Part shown: in pieces, positions 1 through 7,835 of the stretch | How positions within the stretch are numbered: position 1 is the first letter of the stretch | Layout: the number at the start of each line of letters is the position of its first letter | Assembly: GCF_034263275.1 (NCBI RefSeq) | Contig: NZ_CP139559.1 | Span: 744,001-808,000 of the forward strand | Origin: Mucilaginibacter sp. cycad4 | GTDB taxonomy: Bacteria > Bacteroidota > Bacteroidia > Sphingobacteriales > Sphingobacteriaceae | Direction: 5' to 3' | DNA: 64,000 nt | Translations under genes and position numbers: made by a program | The notes under the pieces: generated by a model | What the model saw: the letters and a program-made list of their open reading frames with translations, nothing else | What the model was told of the DNA's origin: nothing | Databases searched by the model: none

Positions 1-31
1 CAATAACATAAAATAGCTTACTCATGGTGGG

Positions 32-820
32 TTATAAAAGTTTTATTGTTGAAAGGGTAAGGTCGTTTGAATGCCTGTTGATGGAATTTTTGATCAGCTC
101 GTAAGTTTGATCGGCAGCAGTTTTTAAGGCCGCATCAAAACTCAATGCATTATAAAAATGGTTGAGAATAAATGTTGCCAAAAATGCATCGCCCGTGCCG
201 CCATAGTTTTTTGATAATACGGGATGTGAATGGCTGTAGCATTCGTCATCCTTATAATATTGAATGCCTATCCTATTATCCCCGGTTTTAATACTTGTAA
301 TAACGAGTTGCACATCGGGATATTGCTTTCTGAATGTTTCGATATAAAAGGTATCGGCTCCTGTACCATCAGGTTCATAACCGGTATGGATCTTTATTTC
401 GGTAAGGTTTGGGAAAACCAGATCGGCCAGCTTAATGAGGTCGGGCCAGCGGGCTATTATATCTGCAGGCACATAAGTACGCCCGTGATCGCCGCAAACC
501 GGGTCAACAATAATGGTTTTTATGATAGGGCGATAGGTGTTAATCATTTCCGTAATAACATCCACCTGTTGGGCATTGCCTAAATAGCCGATGTACAGGA
601 TCAGTTCGAGCTCACGGTTTACTGCCAGCTCAAACGAGCTTTGTAGTAGCTCTGTAAACGGCACATCAAGCTTTTTGACAAGAATCATATTGGTGAGGCC
701 GTTGAGCATAAGGCTTGGTACCGGCAAAATCCGCTCGCCCAAAATGGTGGTGAATGTTTTTAGGCTGGCTGTGCCGTGCACTGCAAAACTACCGATGGCT
801 AATACGTGAGGTGTTTTCAC
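32..820 (-). CDS. Pyridoxal/pyridoxamine kinase-like protein (ribokinase fold)
   Basis: 262 residues, close to the usual length of PdxY/PdxK kinases, which phosphorylate B6 vitamers in the cytosol. The N-terminus (VLAIGSFAVHGTASLKTF) and the C-terminal ribokinase-type signature GGTGDAFLATFI, containing the catalytic Asp, are visible. The start lies only 2 bases after the stop of the upstream endonuclease-like gene, so the two are probably co-transcribed. Family assignment is firm. The exact substrate (pyridoxal, pyridoxamine, or hydroxymethylpyrimidine as in ThiD) is inferred. Confidence 0.8.
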   Translation of the reverse strand: MKTPHVLAIGSFAVHGTASLKTFTTILGERILPVPSLMLNGLTNMILVKKLDVPFTELLQSSFELAVNRELELILYIGYLGNAQQVDVITEMINTYRPIIKTIIVDPVCGDHGRTYVPADIIARWPDLIKLADLVFPNLTEIKIHTGYEPDGTGADTFYIETFRKQYPDVQLVITSIKTGDNRIGIQYYKDDECYSHSHPVLSKNYGGTGDAFLATFILNHFYNALSFDAALKTAADQTYELIKNSINRHSNDLTLSTIKLL

Positions 821-822
821 GG

Positions 823-1620
823 TCAGGGTATTACGAGTGTTGTGGTGATGCCAAAATGGTCGCTTGGGTAAAGGCCGCTTGCTTCGTCGGGTATATTTAA
901 TACAACTGCCGAATTGATAAACCGAGGGTAATTGTCCGTGCCGGGTAGCGGTAAGGTAAAGATCTGGTCAACACATACCTGTTTGTTTGTCTTGTAATAA
1001 GCTTCGGCAAGGCTGTATCTCGGTTCGGTACCGTTAGCTTGGGTATAACAATCAGCTGCTTTTGATAATTCCCTGAAAGCCATAACCGCTTCCGAATCGG
1101 GCGTGGCATTAAAATCGCCGCAAATAATGTGGTATGGATGTGCTGTGCTTGCGCTAACAAAACCGGCAAGCGCTTCGGCCTGGGATTTTCTCAAGCCTTT
1201 ATGCTGACTCAGGTGGGTAAGATGGGTAGTTGTAACAGTAATCGTTTTTCCCGATGGCAGGTTTACATTTGCCCGGAAAGCTTTGCGGTCGTTATCTTCG
1301 GGTACTATAGGCAAATCAAAGCTGCCGGTTTCGGTAAGCGGGTAAACAGATAATATGCCAAGGCCCGATGTACTGTTAACCATCCTGTCTTCAAACAGGC
1401 GCTTTTTCGATCGGCCGGGTAAAAAACAGTAGTTCATATTTAATTCGTTAGCCAAAAACTTTAGGGTATCGGCATTCGCTTCTTCGCTGTAAAAACATTC
1501 CTGGCAGGCTATAACGTGGGGTTTTAGTTGTTTAAGTTGTTTGGCAAGTATGCCCACGCGCACCCGGTATTCACCATCACATTTCCATGTATTTATAGTG
1601 ATAATTTTAACATTTTCCAC
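823..1620 (-). CDS. Endonuclease/exonuclease/phosphatase family protein
   Basis: 265 residues with the landmarks of the EEP (DNase I-like) fold: an N-terminal INTW strand, a metal-binding Glu in ACQE near residue 41, CGDFNATPDSE near 167, and the C-terminal SDHFG motif. Members hydrolyse phosphodiesters or phosphomonoesters of nucleic acids, lipids or inositols; no substrate can be assigned here. No in-frame ATG was found at the N-terminus, so translation appears to begin at a GTG preceded by a GGAG-like sequence. No clear signal peptide, so probably cytosolic. First gene of a two-gene unit with the kinase. Confidence 0.8.
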   Translation of the reverse strand: MENVKIITINTWKCDGEYRVRVGILAKQLKQLKPHVIACQECFYSEEANADTLKFLANELNMNYCFLPGRSKKRLFEDRMVNSTSGLGILSVYPLTETGSFDLPIVPEDNDRKAFRANVNLPSGKTITVTTTHLTHLSQHKGLRKSQAEALAGFVSASTAHPYHIICGDFNATPDSEAVMAFRELSKAADCYTQANGTEPRYSLAEAYYKTNKQVCVDQIFTLPLPGTDNYPRFINSAVVLNIPDEASGLYPSDHFGITTTLVIP

Positions 1621-1903
1621 TCCAGCAATATCAGCAATCTAAATTGTACAATCAACATTCGGTAATTATTAGCTGATGATTAGTTTTTGATTAAAGTCAT
1701 TGAATTGCTTTATTATTAATAATGCGCTTACGGGATAATTACCCGGTTATTCTTAAATTATTAGCAAATGGTTAGCAATTGATTTGCTTTGTATTGTTTT
1801 GAGTTTAATTTAACAGGAAATCAACCTTTTATTATTAGGATTTAACAATGGGCTAATCTTTTCTTCAACTGTGTTAATTAATATCGTATGGTAAAATGGC
1901 GGT

Positions 1904-2614
1904 ATGAAGAAACATAGGCTGGTAATTATTGATGATCATTATGATATCCTCGAAATTCTGAAATATAATATGGTTCAGGAAGGCTATGAGGTTAAAATGT
2001 TCTTCAACGCCGTTGATGCCCTTAAGTATATCAACGCCGATAATACCGATCTGCTGGTTACCGACTGGATGCTGCCCGAAATGGACGGTCTCGAGCTTTG
2101 CCGCAACCTTAAAATGAGCCCATCCACCCGCGATATCCCCCTGGTAATGCTCACCGGCAAAAATGACGAAATTGATGCTGTAACCGCCCTCGAAGTTGGT
2201 GCCGAGGATTACGTAACCAAACCCATCCGTATGCGCGAGCTGATGAGCCGGGTAAAAAAGATTCTGCGCCGCAAAAATATTGATGACATAATTAGCGCTC
2301 GCAAAGAAGTAAAAGAAACTATTGAATGCGGGGTACTTAAAATGAACCTGGTAAGTTACAAGGTTTATATCAATAATGAACTGCTGGAGCTCACCATTGG
2401 TGAGTTTAAACTGCTCGAATTACTGGCCAAACAACCGGGCAAGGTTTTTTCCCGCAACCAGATCATCGAGCGTATCAACGGCTCACAATATTTTGCCACC
2501 GAACGATCCATTGATGTGCAGATAGCAGGTTTGCGTAAAAAGCTTGGGCAATATAAAGATGCTGTGGAAACAGTAAGGTCAGTAGGATATAGGTTTAATG
2601 AGCGGTTTGTGTGA
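1904..2614 (+). CDS. Orphan OmpR/PhoB-family response regulator
   Basis: 236 residues: receiver domain (about 1-122) with the acidic pair IDDH near 9-12, phosphoacceptor Asp54 in VTDWMLPEMDG and the conserved Lys in VTKPI, followed by a winged-helix DNA-binding domain (about 140-234) ending in the typical TVRSVGYRF. No sensor kinase lies next to it, so its partner is elsewhere. It sits upstream of the phosphonate operon in the same orientation but is separated from it by about 335 bases containing a large inverted repeat. A regulatory link to phosphonate use is only a possibility. Confidence 0.9.
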   Translation: MKKHRLVIIDDHYDILEILKYNMVQEGYEVKMFFNAVDALKYINADNTDLLVTDWMLPEMDGLELCRNLKMSPSTRDIPLVMLTGKNDEIDAVTALEVGAEDYVTKPIRMRELMSRVKKILRRKNIDDIISARKEVKETIECGVLKMNLVSYKVYINNELLELTIGEFKLLELLAKQPGKVFSRNQIIERINGSQYFATERSIDVQIAGLRKKLGQYKDAVETVRSVGYRFNERFV

Positions 2615-2618
2615 GCCT

Positions 2619-2870
2619 GAACCTTGATTTGGGAGGATTTTTCGGATGCACAGGATTTTGAATATACAGCTGCTTATTGTCTAAGCCCGAATTTATAGGA
2701 TTAAGCGAATTAACAGAATACTAAGCAAATTCAATAAATTCTTATTATTCCTTTAATTCGAGTTCAGACAAATGCGGCCGTGAGGACACGGCCGCCGGGG
2801 AAAAGCAAAATCCTGTGCATCCGAAAAATCCCCCCCCCTCAAAAAAAAAAATCCCGGTTCAGACCTAACA
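2619..2870. repeat. Large inverted-repeat element (MITE-like) upstream of phnG
   Basis: The gap between the response regulator and phnG is filled by an imperfect hairpin. Two 25-base arms, 2635-2659 and 2807-2831, are perfect reverse complements (left arm includes ttcggatgcacagg). Inside lies a second pair of degenerate arms (starting tgtctaagcccgaattta on one side, complement of aattcgagttcagaca on the other) and a perfect GC-rich hairpin GCGGCCGTG-AGGA-CACGGCCGC at 2774-2795. The outer edge begins gaaccttgattt, and the same phrase recurs after the gene ending at 30990. No open reading frame is present, so a non-autonomous mobile element or structured RNA is likely. Confidence 0.75.
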
Positions 2871-2923
2871 ATCCCCTAACAAAACAATATCCCTTCCCTA
2901 ATTATTCGCAAATAATTGCGGCC

Positions 2924-2931
2924 TAATTTTG
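2924..2931 (+). promoter_or_regulatory. Putative -7 box of the phn operon
   Basis: TAATTTTG fits the Bacteroidota -7 consensus TAnnTTTG and lies 19 bases before the phnG ATG. No convincing -33 TTTG is visible at the usual spacing, so this is a moderate call. Confidence 0.45.
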
Positions 2932-2950
2932 ATTTAAATCATTAAGCCCG

Positions 2951-3370
2951 ATGGAAGAACAGGATTTTATATTGTGCGAGTGCGAACTGGAACCTCTCCG
3001 GGACTTTGTTGCCTCCATTGAAGAAAATTTTGAAGTAATAATTGCCAAAGCTCCGTCAACCTGCATGACCATGATCCAGGCCGAAGATTCGGTTGAGTTC
3101 CAGGATTTTTATTTGGGGGAGGCCCTCACTACCGAATGCGAGGTAATTGTAAATGGTCAGCGCGGTTACGGTATTTGCCTGGGCGATGAGCCTGTTCGCA
3201 GTTATTGCATAGCATTTATTGATGCTTTAACCCAATTGCCGGGTGCTGATCTGAAAGATGTTGAAGCCTTATTAACCGAACAACACCAACTGATCAGAAA
3301 AGCTGAGCAACTGGAATATAACCAGATCATGCGCACCCGCGTTGATTTTAAACTGATGGAACAGGAATAA
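2951..3370 (+). CDS. phnG: C-P lyase core subunit PhnG
   Basis: 139 residues, matching the PhnG family (about 140-150). PhnG belongs to the PhnGHIJ core complex and, with PhnI, PhnH and PhnL, helps install the phosphonate on C1 of ribose from ATP. The recognisable stretch QDFYLGEALTTECEV followed by GYGICLGDEP matches the family. It is the first gene of the operon; the phnH start follows after one base. No signal peptide, so cytosolic. Identification rests on family pattern plus position. Confidence 0.9.
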   Translation: MEEQDFILCECELEPLRDFVASIEENFEVIIAKAPSTCMTMIQAEDSVEFQDFYLGEALTTECEVIVNGQRGYGICLGDEPVRSYCIAFIDALTQLPGADLKDVEALLTEQHQLIRKAEQLEYNQIMRTRVDFKLMEQE

Positions 3371-3371
3371 T

Positions 3372-3980
3372 ATGCAAACCGAACTACATTACGATACCGT
3401 TTTCGATGCGCAGCAGCATTTCAGGCTTTTGCTGGATAGCATGGCCCGCCCGGGAAAGATCAGTACTTTCCCTGCCATGGATATTATGCCGCCGGTAGGT
3501 TTAAACCAGGCATCGGCGCTTACCGGTTTTGCTTTGCTAAATGCAGATACTACTTATTATATAGCCGGTTATAACAGTGCTGATATTGCACAGTACCTGT
3601 TGGTAAACACTGCCTCACAACAGGCCGGTATTGATACTGCCGAATATATTTTTTTGACCGAAAACCATGATGGCCGGGGTTTGGAAAAAGCTCGCGTTGG
3701 TACGCCTGTATATCCTGAAGATAGTGCTGCATTGATAGCCGAAGCTGAACTTATTAGCGAACAATCCATCGAAAATGGTTTAGAAATAACCCTTAAAGGC
3801 CCAGGTGTTAACGGTGAAGCACAGGTTTTTGTAAGAGGGATAAATCCGGCTTTGCTTAATTATATCAAAGAGCAAAACGCCGAATATCCTTTGGGCGTTG
3901 ATCTGATCATTACCGACAGGCAAAATAACCTGCTGTGCATTCCGCGCAGTAACGCCTTCACTTATATTAAAACAAACTAA
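3372..3980 (+). CDS. phnH: C-P lyase core subunit PhnH
   Basis: 202 residues, usual family length about 190-200. The N-terminal FDAQQHFRLLLDSMARPG is the hallmark of PhnH, a PLP-transferase-like fold without PLP that forms part of the PhnGHIJ core. It lies one base after phnG and three bases before phnI, so translation is probably coupled. The C-terminal GVDLIITDRQNNLLCIPR is also family-typical. Cytosolic. Confidence 0.93.
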   Translation: MQTELHYDTVFDAQQHFRLLLDSMARPGKISTFPAMDIMPPVGLNQASALTGFALLNADTTYYIAGYNSADIAQYLLVNTASQQAGIDTAEYIFLTENHDGRGLEKARVGTPVYPEDSAALIAEAELISEQSIENGLEITLKGPGVNGEAQVFVRGINPALLNYIKEQNAEYPLGVDLIITDRQNNLLCIPRSNAFTYIKTN

Positions 3981-3983
3981 ACC

Positions 3984-5114
3984 ATGGGATACGTAGCAGT
4001 AAAGGGCGGCACCGAAGCTATTCACAACGCAAGCGAACTGGCTGAGTTTTACCGTGTAAAAGGAAATACAACCCCTATTGATATAAAACAGATCCGGGCG
4101 CAAATGCGCCTGGCTATTGACAAGGTGATGGGCGAAGGAGGTATTTACGCTCCCGAGTACGCTGCCATAGCTTTAAAACAAGCTGAAGGCGATGTATACG
4201 AAGCTGCTTTTATATTGAGGGCTTTCCGCACCACCTTACAGCGTAATTATTATTCGCAGGTGATCAATACAAGGGAGATGTTTGTTAAACGCAAGATTTC
4301 TGCATCGTTCCGCGAAATTCCGGGTGGGCAAATCCTTGGCCCAACCCGTGATTATACCCAGCGCACCCTTGATACTGCTAAAGCTATCGAAACAGCCATC
4401 GACATAAAAACATTTTTGGATGACTTTGACGCTAAGATCGACCCTGAAAAACTGGAAGGCATCAGCACTTTTGGTAAAGTGATTGACCTGCTGCAGCAGG
4501 AGGGCCTGCTGGCCCCGGCTGACCCAACTGAAGACCGCAGCCTTATTGATATCACCCGCGAAGCTATCAAATTCCCTGCGCCCCGCTCGGCAAGGTTACA
4601 AATGATGGCCCGTGCCGAAACCGGCGGTTTAATGGCATTGGGTTACAGCAGCCAGCGTGGTTTTGGCAGCGTACACCCAACGGTAGGCGAACTCCGTTTT
4701 GGTGCCGTTCCGGTACGTGTTAAAGATGCAGGCGGACGTAACCGTTACATAGGCAAAATTGAGGTTACCGAAAATGAGATGATAACCGGTAGCAAAGCCG
4801 CAAAAAAAGGCACGCCGCCATATTTTACCATTGGCTACGGACTGTGCTTTGGCCATAATGAAACCAAGGTGATTTGCATGAGCACGCTGGATACCGCCAT
4901 GCGTCGACCCGAAATGGGTGCGCCGGCCAACGACCAGGAATTTGTTCTATACCATACTGAAGGTGTTGAGGCCATGGGTTTTACCAATCACCTCAAGTTG
5001 CCGCACTACGTTACCTTCCAGTCGAGTTTGAGCAATACCCGTGCTGCGGTTGAGCGTAACAACAACGCTAACAAAGAGGTTGAACAGCAAATGATCCAGA
5101 TGCAATCGGTTTAA
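3984..5114 (+). CDS. phnI: C-P lyase core subunit PhnI
   Basis: 376 residues, family about 355-375. PhnI carries nucleosidase activity and, with PhnG, H and L, forms ribose-1-phosphonate-5-triphosphate from ATP and a phosphonate. MGYVAVKGGTEAI at the start and IPGGQILGPTRDYTQR are family hallmarks. The two histidines that contribute to the metal site at the PhnI-PhnJ interface in E. coli are kept in HLKLPHY near residues 336-342. So PhnI looks fully functional, in contrast to the altered PhnJ encoded next. Confidence 0.95.
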   Translation: MGYVAVKGGTEAIHNASELAEFYRVKGNTTPIDIKQIRAQMRLAIDKVMGEGGIYAPEYAAIALKQAEGDVYEAAFILRAFRTTLQRNYYSQVINTREMFVKRKISASFREIPGGQILGPTRDYTQRTLDTAKAIETAIDIKTFLDDFDAKIDPEKLEGISTFGKVIDLLQQEGLLAPADPTEDRSLIDITREAIKFPAPRSARLQMMARAETGGLMALGYSSQRGFGSVHPTVGELRFGAVPVRVKDAGGRNRYIGKIEVTENEMITGSKAAKKGTPPYFTIGYGLCFGHNETKVICMSTLDTAMRRPEMGAPANDQEFVLYHTEGVEAMGFTNHLKLPHYVTFQSSLSNTRAAVERNNNANKEVEQQMIQMQSV

Positions 5115-5126
5115 AAGCGCTACATC

Positions 5127-6032
5127 ATGATTGAAAATACCAAGTATACCAACAAATACAATTTTGCCTTTATTGATGAGGCTACCAAAAAGGAGATCCG
5201 CCGTAAGCTGCTGAAGGCCGTGGCAATCCCGGGTCACCAGGTGCCATATTCATCACCCGAAATGCCAATTTCACGCGGATGGGGTACCGGGGGACTGCAC
5301 ATTACGCTGGCCGTTATCGGTAAGGAAGATGTGTTTAAGATCATTGACCAGGGCAGCGATGCAAGCGTTAATGCCTGCAACCTGCGCGAGTTTGTAAATG
5401 GGATGACCGGCTGCGAAACCACTTTTGATACAGCCGAAGCCACGCTGATCCAAACCCGCCACCGCATTACGGAGGAAGAATTGACCGATAAGCAGATCAT
5501 TGTTTTCCAGGTGCCATTGCCCGAACCTTTGCGTATGGTTGAACGTTATGAATACAAAACCCTGCAAATGCATGCCGAAGCTGATTATGCTAAGATGTAT
5601 GTATCGCTTTATGAATCATATGTGCGCCACGGTGCTATTATGCAGGGCGCCGGTTATCCTGTAATGGTAAATGGCAGGTATATCATGTCGCCATCGCCAA
5701 TACCACGCTGGGATACGCCGAACCTGAACCAGGCCCAAACGCTGTTTTTATTTGGCGCAGGGCGCGAAAAACGCCTGTATGCTGTACCTCCTTTCACTGA
5801 TGTTGAGCCGCTGGAATTTGAGGATGTAAACTTTGAGATAGAAGATTTCAGCAAGAGCGAGTGCTATAAAACCGGTTACAAAAGGGCTTTCCTTGATGAG
5901 ATCTATTCGGACGAGGGCTCGCGCAAATATGTGATCAGCGACAGCAACTTCCTGGATAAAAAGAGCGAAAAGCAGGAAACCCGTCAATACAGCAATACAT
6001 ACATAGACCAACTGCAAGAATATGGCCTTTAA
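5127..6032 (+). CDS. phnJ: PhnJ-like C-P lyase subunit with altered radical-SAM cysteines
   Basis: 301 residues, aligning along its length with PhnJ, which uses a [4Fe-4S] cluster and SAM to break the C-P bond of ribose-1-phosphonate-5-phosphate. Kept: AVAIPG with the radical glycine (Gly36 here, Gly32 in E. coli), TRHRI with the metal histidine, NGRYIMSPSPIP and FLFGAGREKRLYAVPPFT. Lost: counting from the shared LDE motif, E. coli Cys241 corresponds to Cys246, but Cys244 becomes Thr, Cys266 Ile and the catalytic Cys272 Leu. Only Cys84, Cys96 and Cys246 exist in the whole protein. The flanking alignment stays in register, so a frameshift is not the cause. Either a relocated cluster or a PhnJ without lyase activity. 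The gene overlaps phnK by 11 bases. Confidence 0.9.
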   Translation: MIENTKYTNKYNFAFIDEATKKEIRRKLLKAVAIPGHQVPYSSPEMPISRGWGTGGLHITLAVIGKEDVFKIIDQGSDASVNACNLREFVNGMTGCETTFDTAEATLIQTRHRITEEELTDKQIIVFQVPLPEPLRMVERYEYKTLQMHAEADYAKMYVSLYESYVRHGAIMQGAGYPVMVNGRYIMSPSPIPRWDTPNLNQAQTLFLFGAGREKRLYAVPPFTDVEPLEFEDVNFEIEDFSKSECYKTGYKRAFLDEIYSDEGSRKYVISDSNFLDKKSEKQETRQYSNTYIDQLQEYGL

Positions 6033-6870
6033 CGAGGATAACTGGTTGCTGCGTGTGCGTAACCTCACCAAAATATATGGCGAACCTAACGACCGTACAC
6101 TGGCTTTGACAGGTCCGGGGTTTGGCTCCAATATCTGCCCGGAAACGGAAAGTATCGTAGCCTGCGCCAATATCAGTTTTGACCTTTACCCCGGTGAGGT
6201 ACTGGGCATTGTAGGCGAAAGCGGATCGGGCAAAAGTACGGTTGTTAAAATGCTGTACTTCGACCTGGAAAAAACTTTTGGTGCAGCCTGGCTCAAGCCT
6301 TACAATGAGGGGCTGCTGAACATCCTTGAAGAATCAAACCAGCGCAAACGATATATCCGCAACAACCTGATGGGTATGGTGTACCAAAACCCGCGCGACG
6401 GCCTCAACTTCGGTTTTTCATCAGGCGGCAATATCGCCGAAAAACTGATCATGGCCGGGCAGATGAACGTAGGCAACATCCGTGAAAGGGCTTCCGACTT
6501 GCTTAATAAAACCGAAGTCCCTGTGCCGCGCATGGATAACCGTCCCGGTACATTCAGCGGCGGGATGCAGCAAAGGGTACAAATTTCCAAGGCCATCGCC
6601 AATAATCCGCCGCTATTGTTTTTGGATGAGGTAACCACCGGTTTGGATGTATCGGTGCAGGCCAAAGTGCTTGATCTGATCCGTGAGCTGCAAACCGATC
6701 TTGGTATCGCCATGATCGTGGTATCACATGATCTGTCGGTTATCCGCATGCTTACCGATAGGGTAATGGTGATGAAAAATGGCCGCATAGTTGAAAGCGG
6801 TTTAACCGACCAGATCCTGCAGGACCCGCAGCATGAATATTCACAGCTGTTAGTAAGTTCCTTGTTGTAA
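6022..6870 (+). CDS. phnK: C-P lyase ABC protein PhnK
   Basis: 282 residues, about 30 longer than E. coli PhnK. It has Walker A GESGSGKST (about 65-73), ABC signature FSGGMQQR, Walker B LLFLDEVTTGLD and the switch His in VVSHD. PhnK docks on PhnJ in the core complex and, with PhnL, forms an ABC dimer whose ATP hydrolysis gates the reaction; no membrane partner is expected. The start overlaps the phnJ end. All nucleotide-binding motifs are intact. Confidence 0.92.
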   Translation: MAFNEDNWLLRVRNLTKIYGEPNDRTLALTGPGFGSNICPETESIVACANISFDLYPGEVLGIVGESGSGKSTVVKMLYFDLEKTFGAAWLKPYNEGLLNILEESNQRKRYIRNNLMGMVYQNPRDGLNFGFSSGGNIAEKLIMAGQMNVGNIRERASDLLNKTEVPVPRMDNRPGTFSGGMQQRVQISKAIANNPPLLFLDEVTTGLDVSVQAKVLDLIRELQTDLGIAMIVVSHDLSVIRMLTDRVMVMKNGRIVESGLTDQILQDPQHEYSQLLVSSLL

Positions 6871-6899
6871 ATGGAATTTTTAGATCATCTATTTAATTA

Positions 6900-7610
6900 A
6901 TGATGAAAATATTAGAAGTAAATGACCTGAGCAAGGTGTTTAACCTGCATATCCTCAATAATAAAAAAATTGAGGCCCTTACCGATATTAATTTTACGAT
7001 GCAGGAGGGTGAGATCATCGGGCTTACCGGCAAATCGGGTTCGGGTAAATCAAGTTTGATGAAGTGTATTTACCGCACTTACCTGGCATCAACAGGTCAG
7101 ATCATTTATACTTCAAAAGATGGTCAGCTTGATTTGGTGAAAGCCGATGACCACCGCGTTATTGAGCTCCGTAAAACCGAGATTAATTATTGCTCGCAGT
7201 TTTTAAGTGTAATACCAAGGGTTACTGCTGTTGATGTGGTTTGCGAAAACCTGTTCAGGGTAGAAAAAGATAAACATGTTGCCCGCGATAAGGCAAAGCA
7301 AATGCTGGAAGAACTTGCCCTACCCGGCGAACTGTTCGATGCCTTCCCGGTAACATTCAGCGGAGGCGAGCAGCAGCGGATCAATGTGGCCCGCGCTATC
7401 ATCGCTTCGCCAAGGTTTTTGCTGATAGATGAGCCAACAGCTTCGCTTGATGCACGCACTAAGGATGTGGTGATTGATATGATCCTGGGGTTGAAGCAAA
7501 ACGGTACTTCAGTGCTTTGCATTTCGCATGATGAATATACACTGGAAAGGCTTTGCGACAGGCGGATAGATCTGCAGTTTGGGAGGATCAATGAGGTGGC
7601 AGTTGCTTGA
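6900..7610 (+). CDS. phnL: C-P lyase ABC protein PhnL
   Basis: 236 residues, typical PhnL length. Walker A GKSGSGKSS, signature FSGGEQQR, Walker B FLLIDEPTASLDA and CISHDE are present. PhnL works with PhnG, PhnH and PhnI in the first, nucleosidase-like step and forms an ABC dimer with PhnK on the core complex. Two ATG codons are adjacent, so the start may be one codon later. It follows phnK after 29 bases and is followed by a repeat-containing gap before phnM. Confidence 0.92.
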   Translation: MMKILEVNDLSKVFNLHILNNKKIEALTDINFTMQEGEIIGLTGKSGSGKSSLMKCIYRTYLASTGQIIYTSKDGQLDLVKADDHRVIELRKTEINYCSQFLSVIPRVTAVDVVCENLFRVEKDKHVARDKAKQMLEELALPGELFDAFPVTFSGGEQQRINVARAIIASPRFLLIDEPTASLDARTKDVVIDMILGLKQNGTSVLCISHDEYTLERLCDRRIDLQFGRINEVAVA

Positions 7611-7691
7611 GGAGGTGAGTAGTTGATTGGGGGAGCGGTTGGCTTTACGTAGAGAATTGTTCGGAAGAAATAAAAAGCACGGGATTGTGCG

Positions 7692-7810
7692 ATTTCCTCC
7701 CCTGGGAGGGTGTAGGGAGGGATTTCATCGCCATGCATATTAATGAAACAAGGCGTACAACCCCTCCCTGCCATCACAAAATCCCAACACACCCCTCCCA
7801 AGGGGGGAAT
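7692..7810. repeat. Inverted repeat between phnL and phnM
   Basis: Arms at 7692-7713 and 7789-7810 are near-perfect reverse complements built on ctcccctgggaggg and ccctcccaagggggg. The same CCCCT-rich hairpin style occurs beside lpdA at about 35414-35427. The element separates the core-complex genes from phnM by about 225 bases and may act as a processing or termination site inside the operon. Confidence 0.6.
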
Positions 7811-7835
7811 TAAAAAAAAGAAAAGACACGTTAAA

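Noticed and set aside
1904..2614. Response regulator as the dedicated phosphonate regulator
   Set aside because: Only position supports it, and a repeat element lies between; no binding sites were identified.
5127..6032. The altered PhnJ C-terminus as a result of compensating frameshifts
   Set aside because: The conserved blocks before (AVPPFT), inside (LDE, SD) and after (SE) stay in one frame with near-equal spacing, so real substitutions are more likely.
7743..7835. Upstream ATG as start of PhnM1
   Set aside because: The extension is encoded by the inverted repeat and is a basic, low-complexity leader absent from PhnM proteins.
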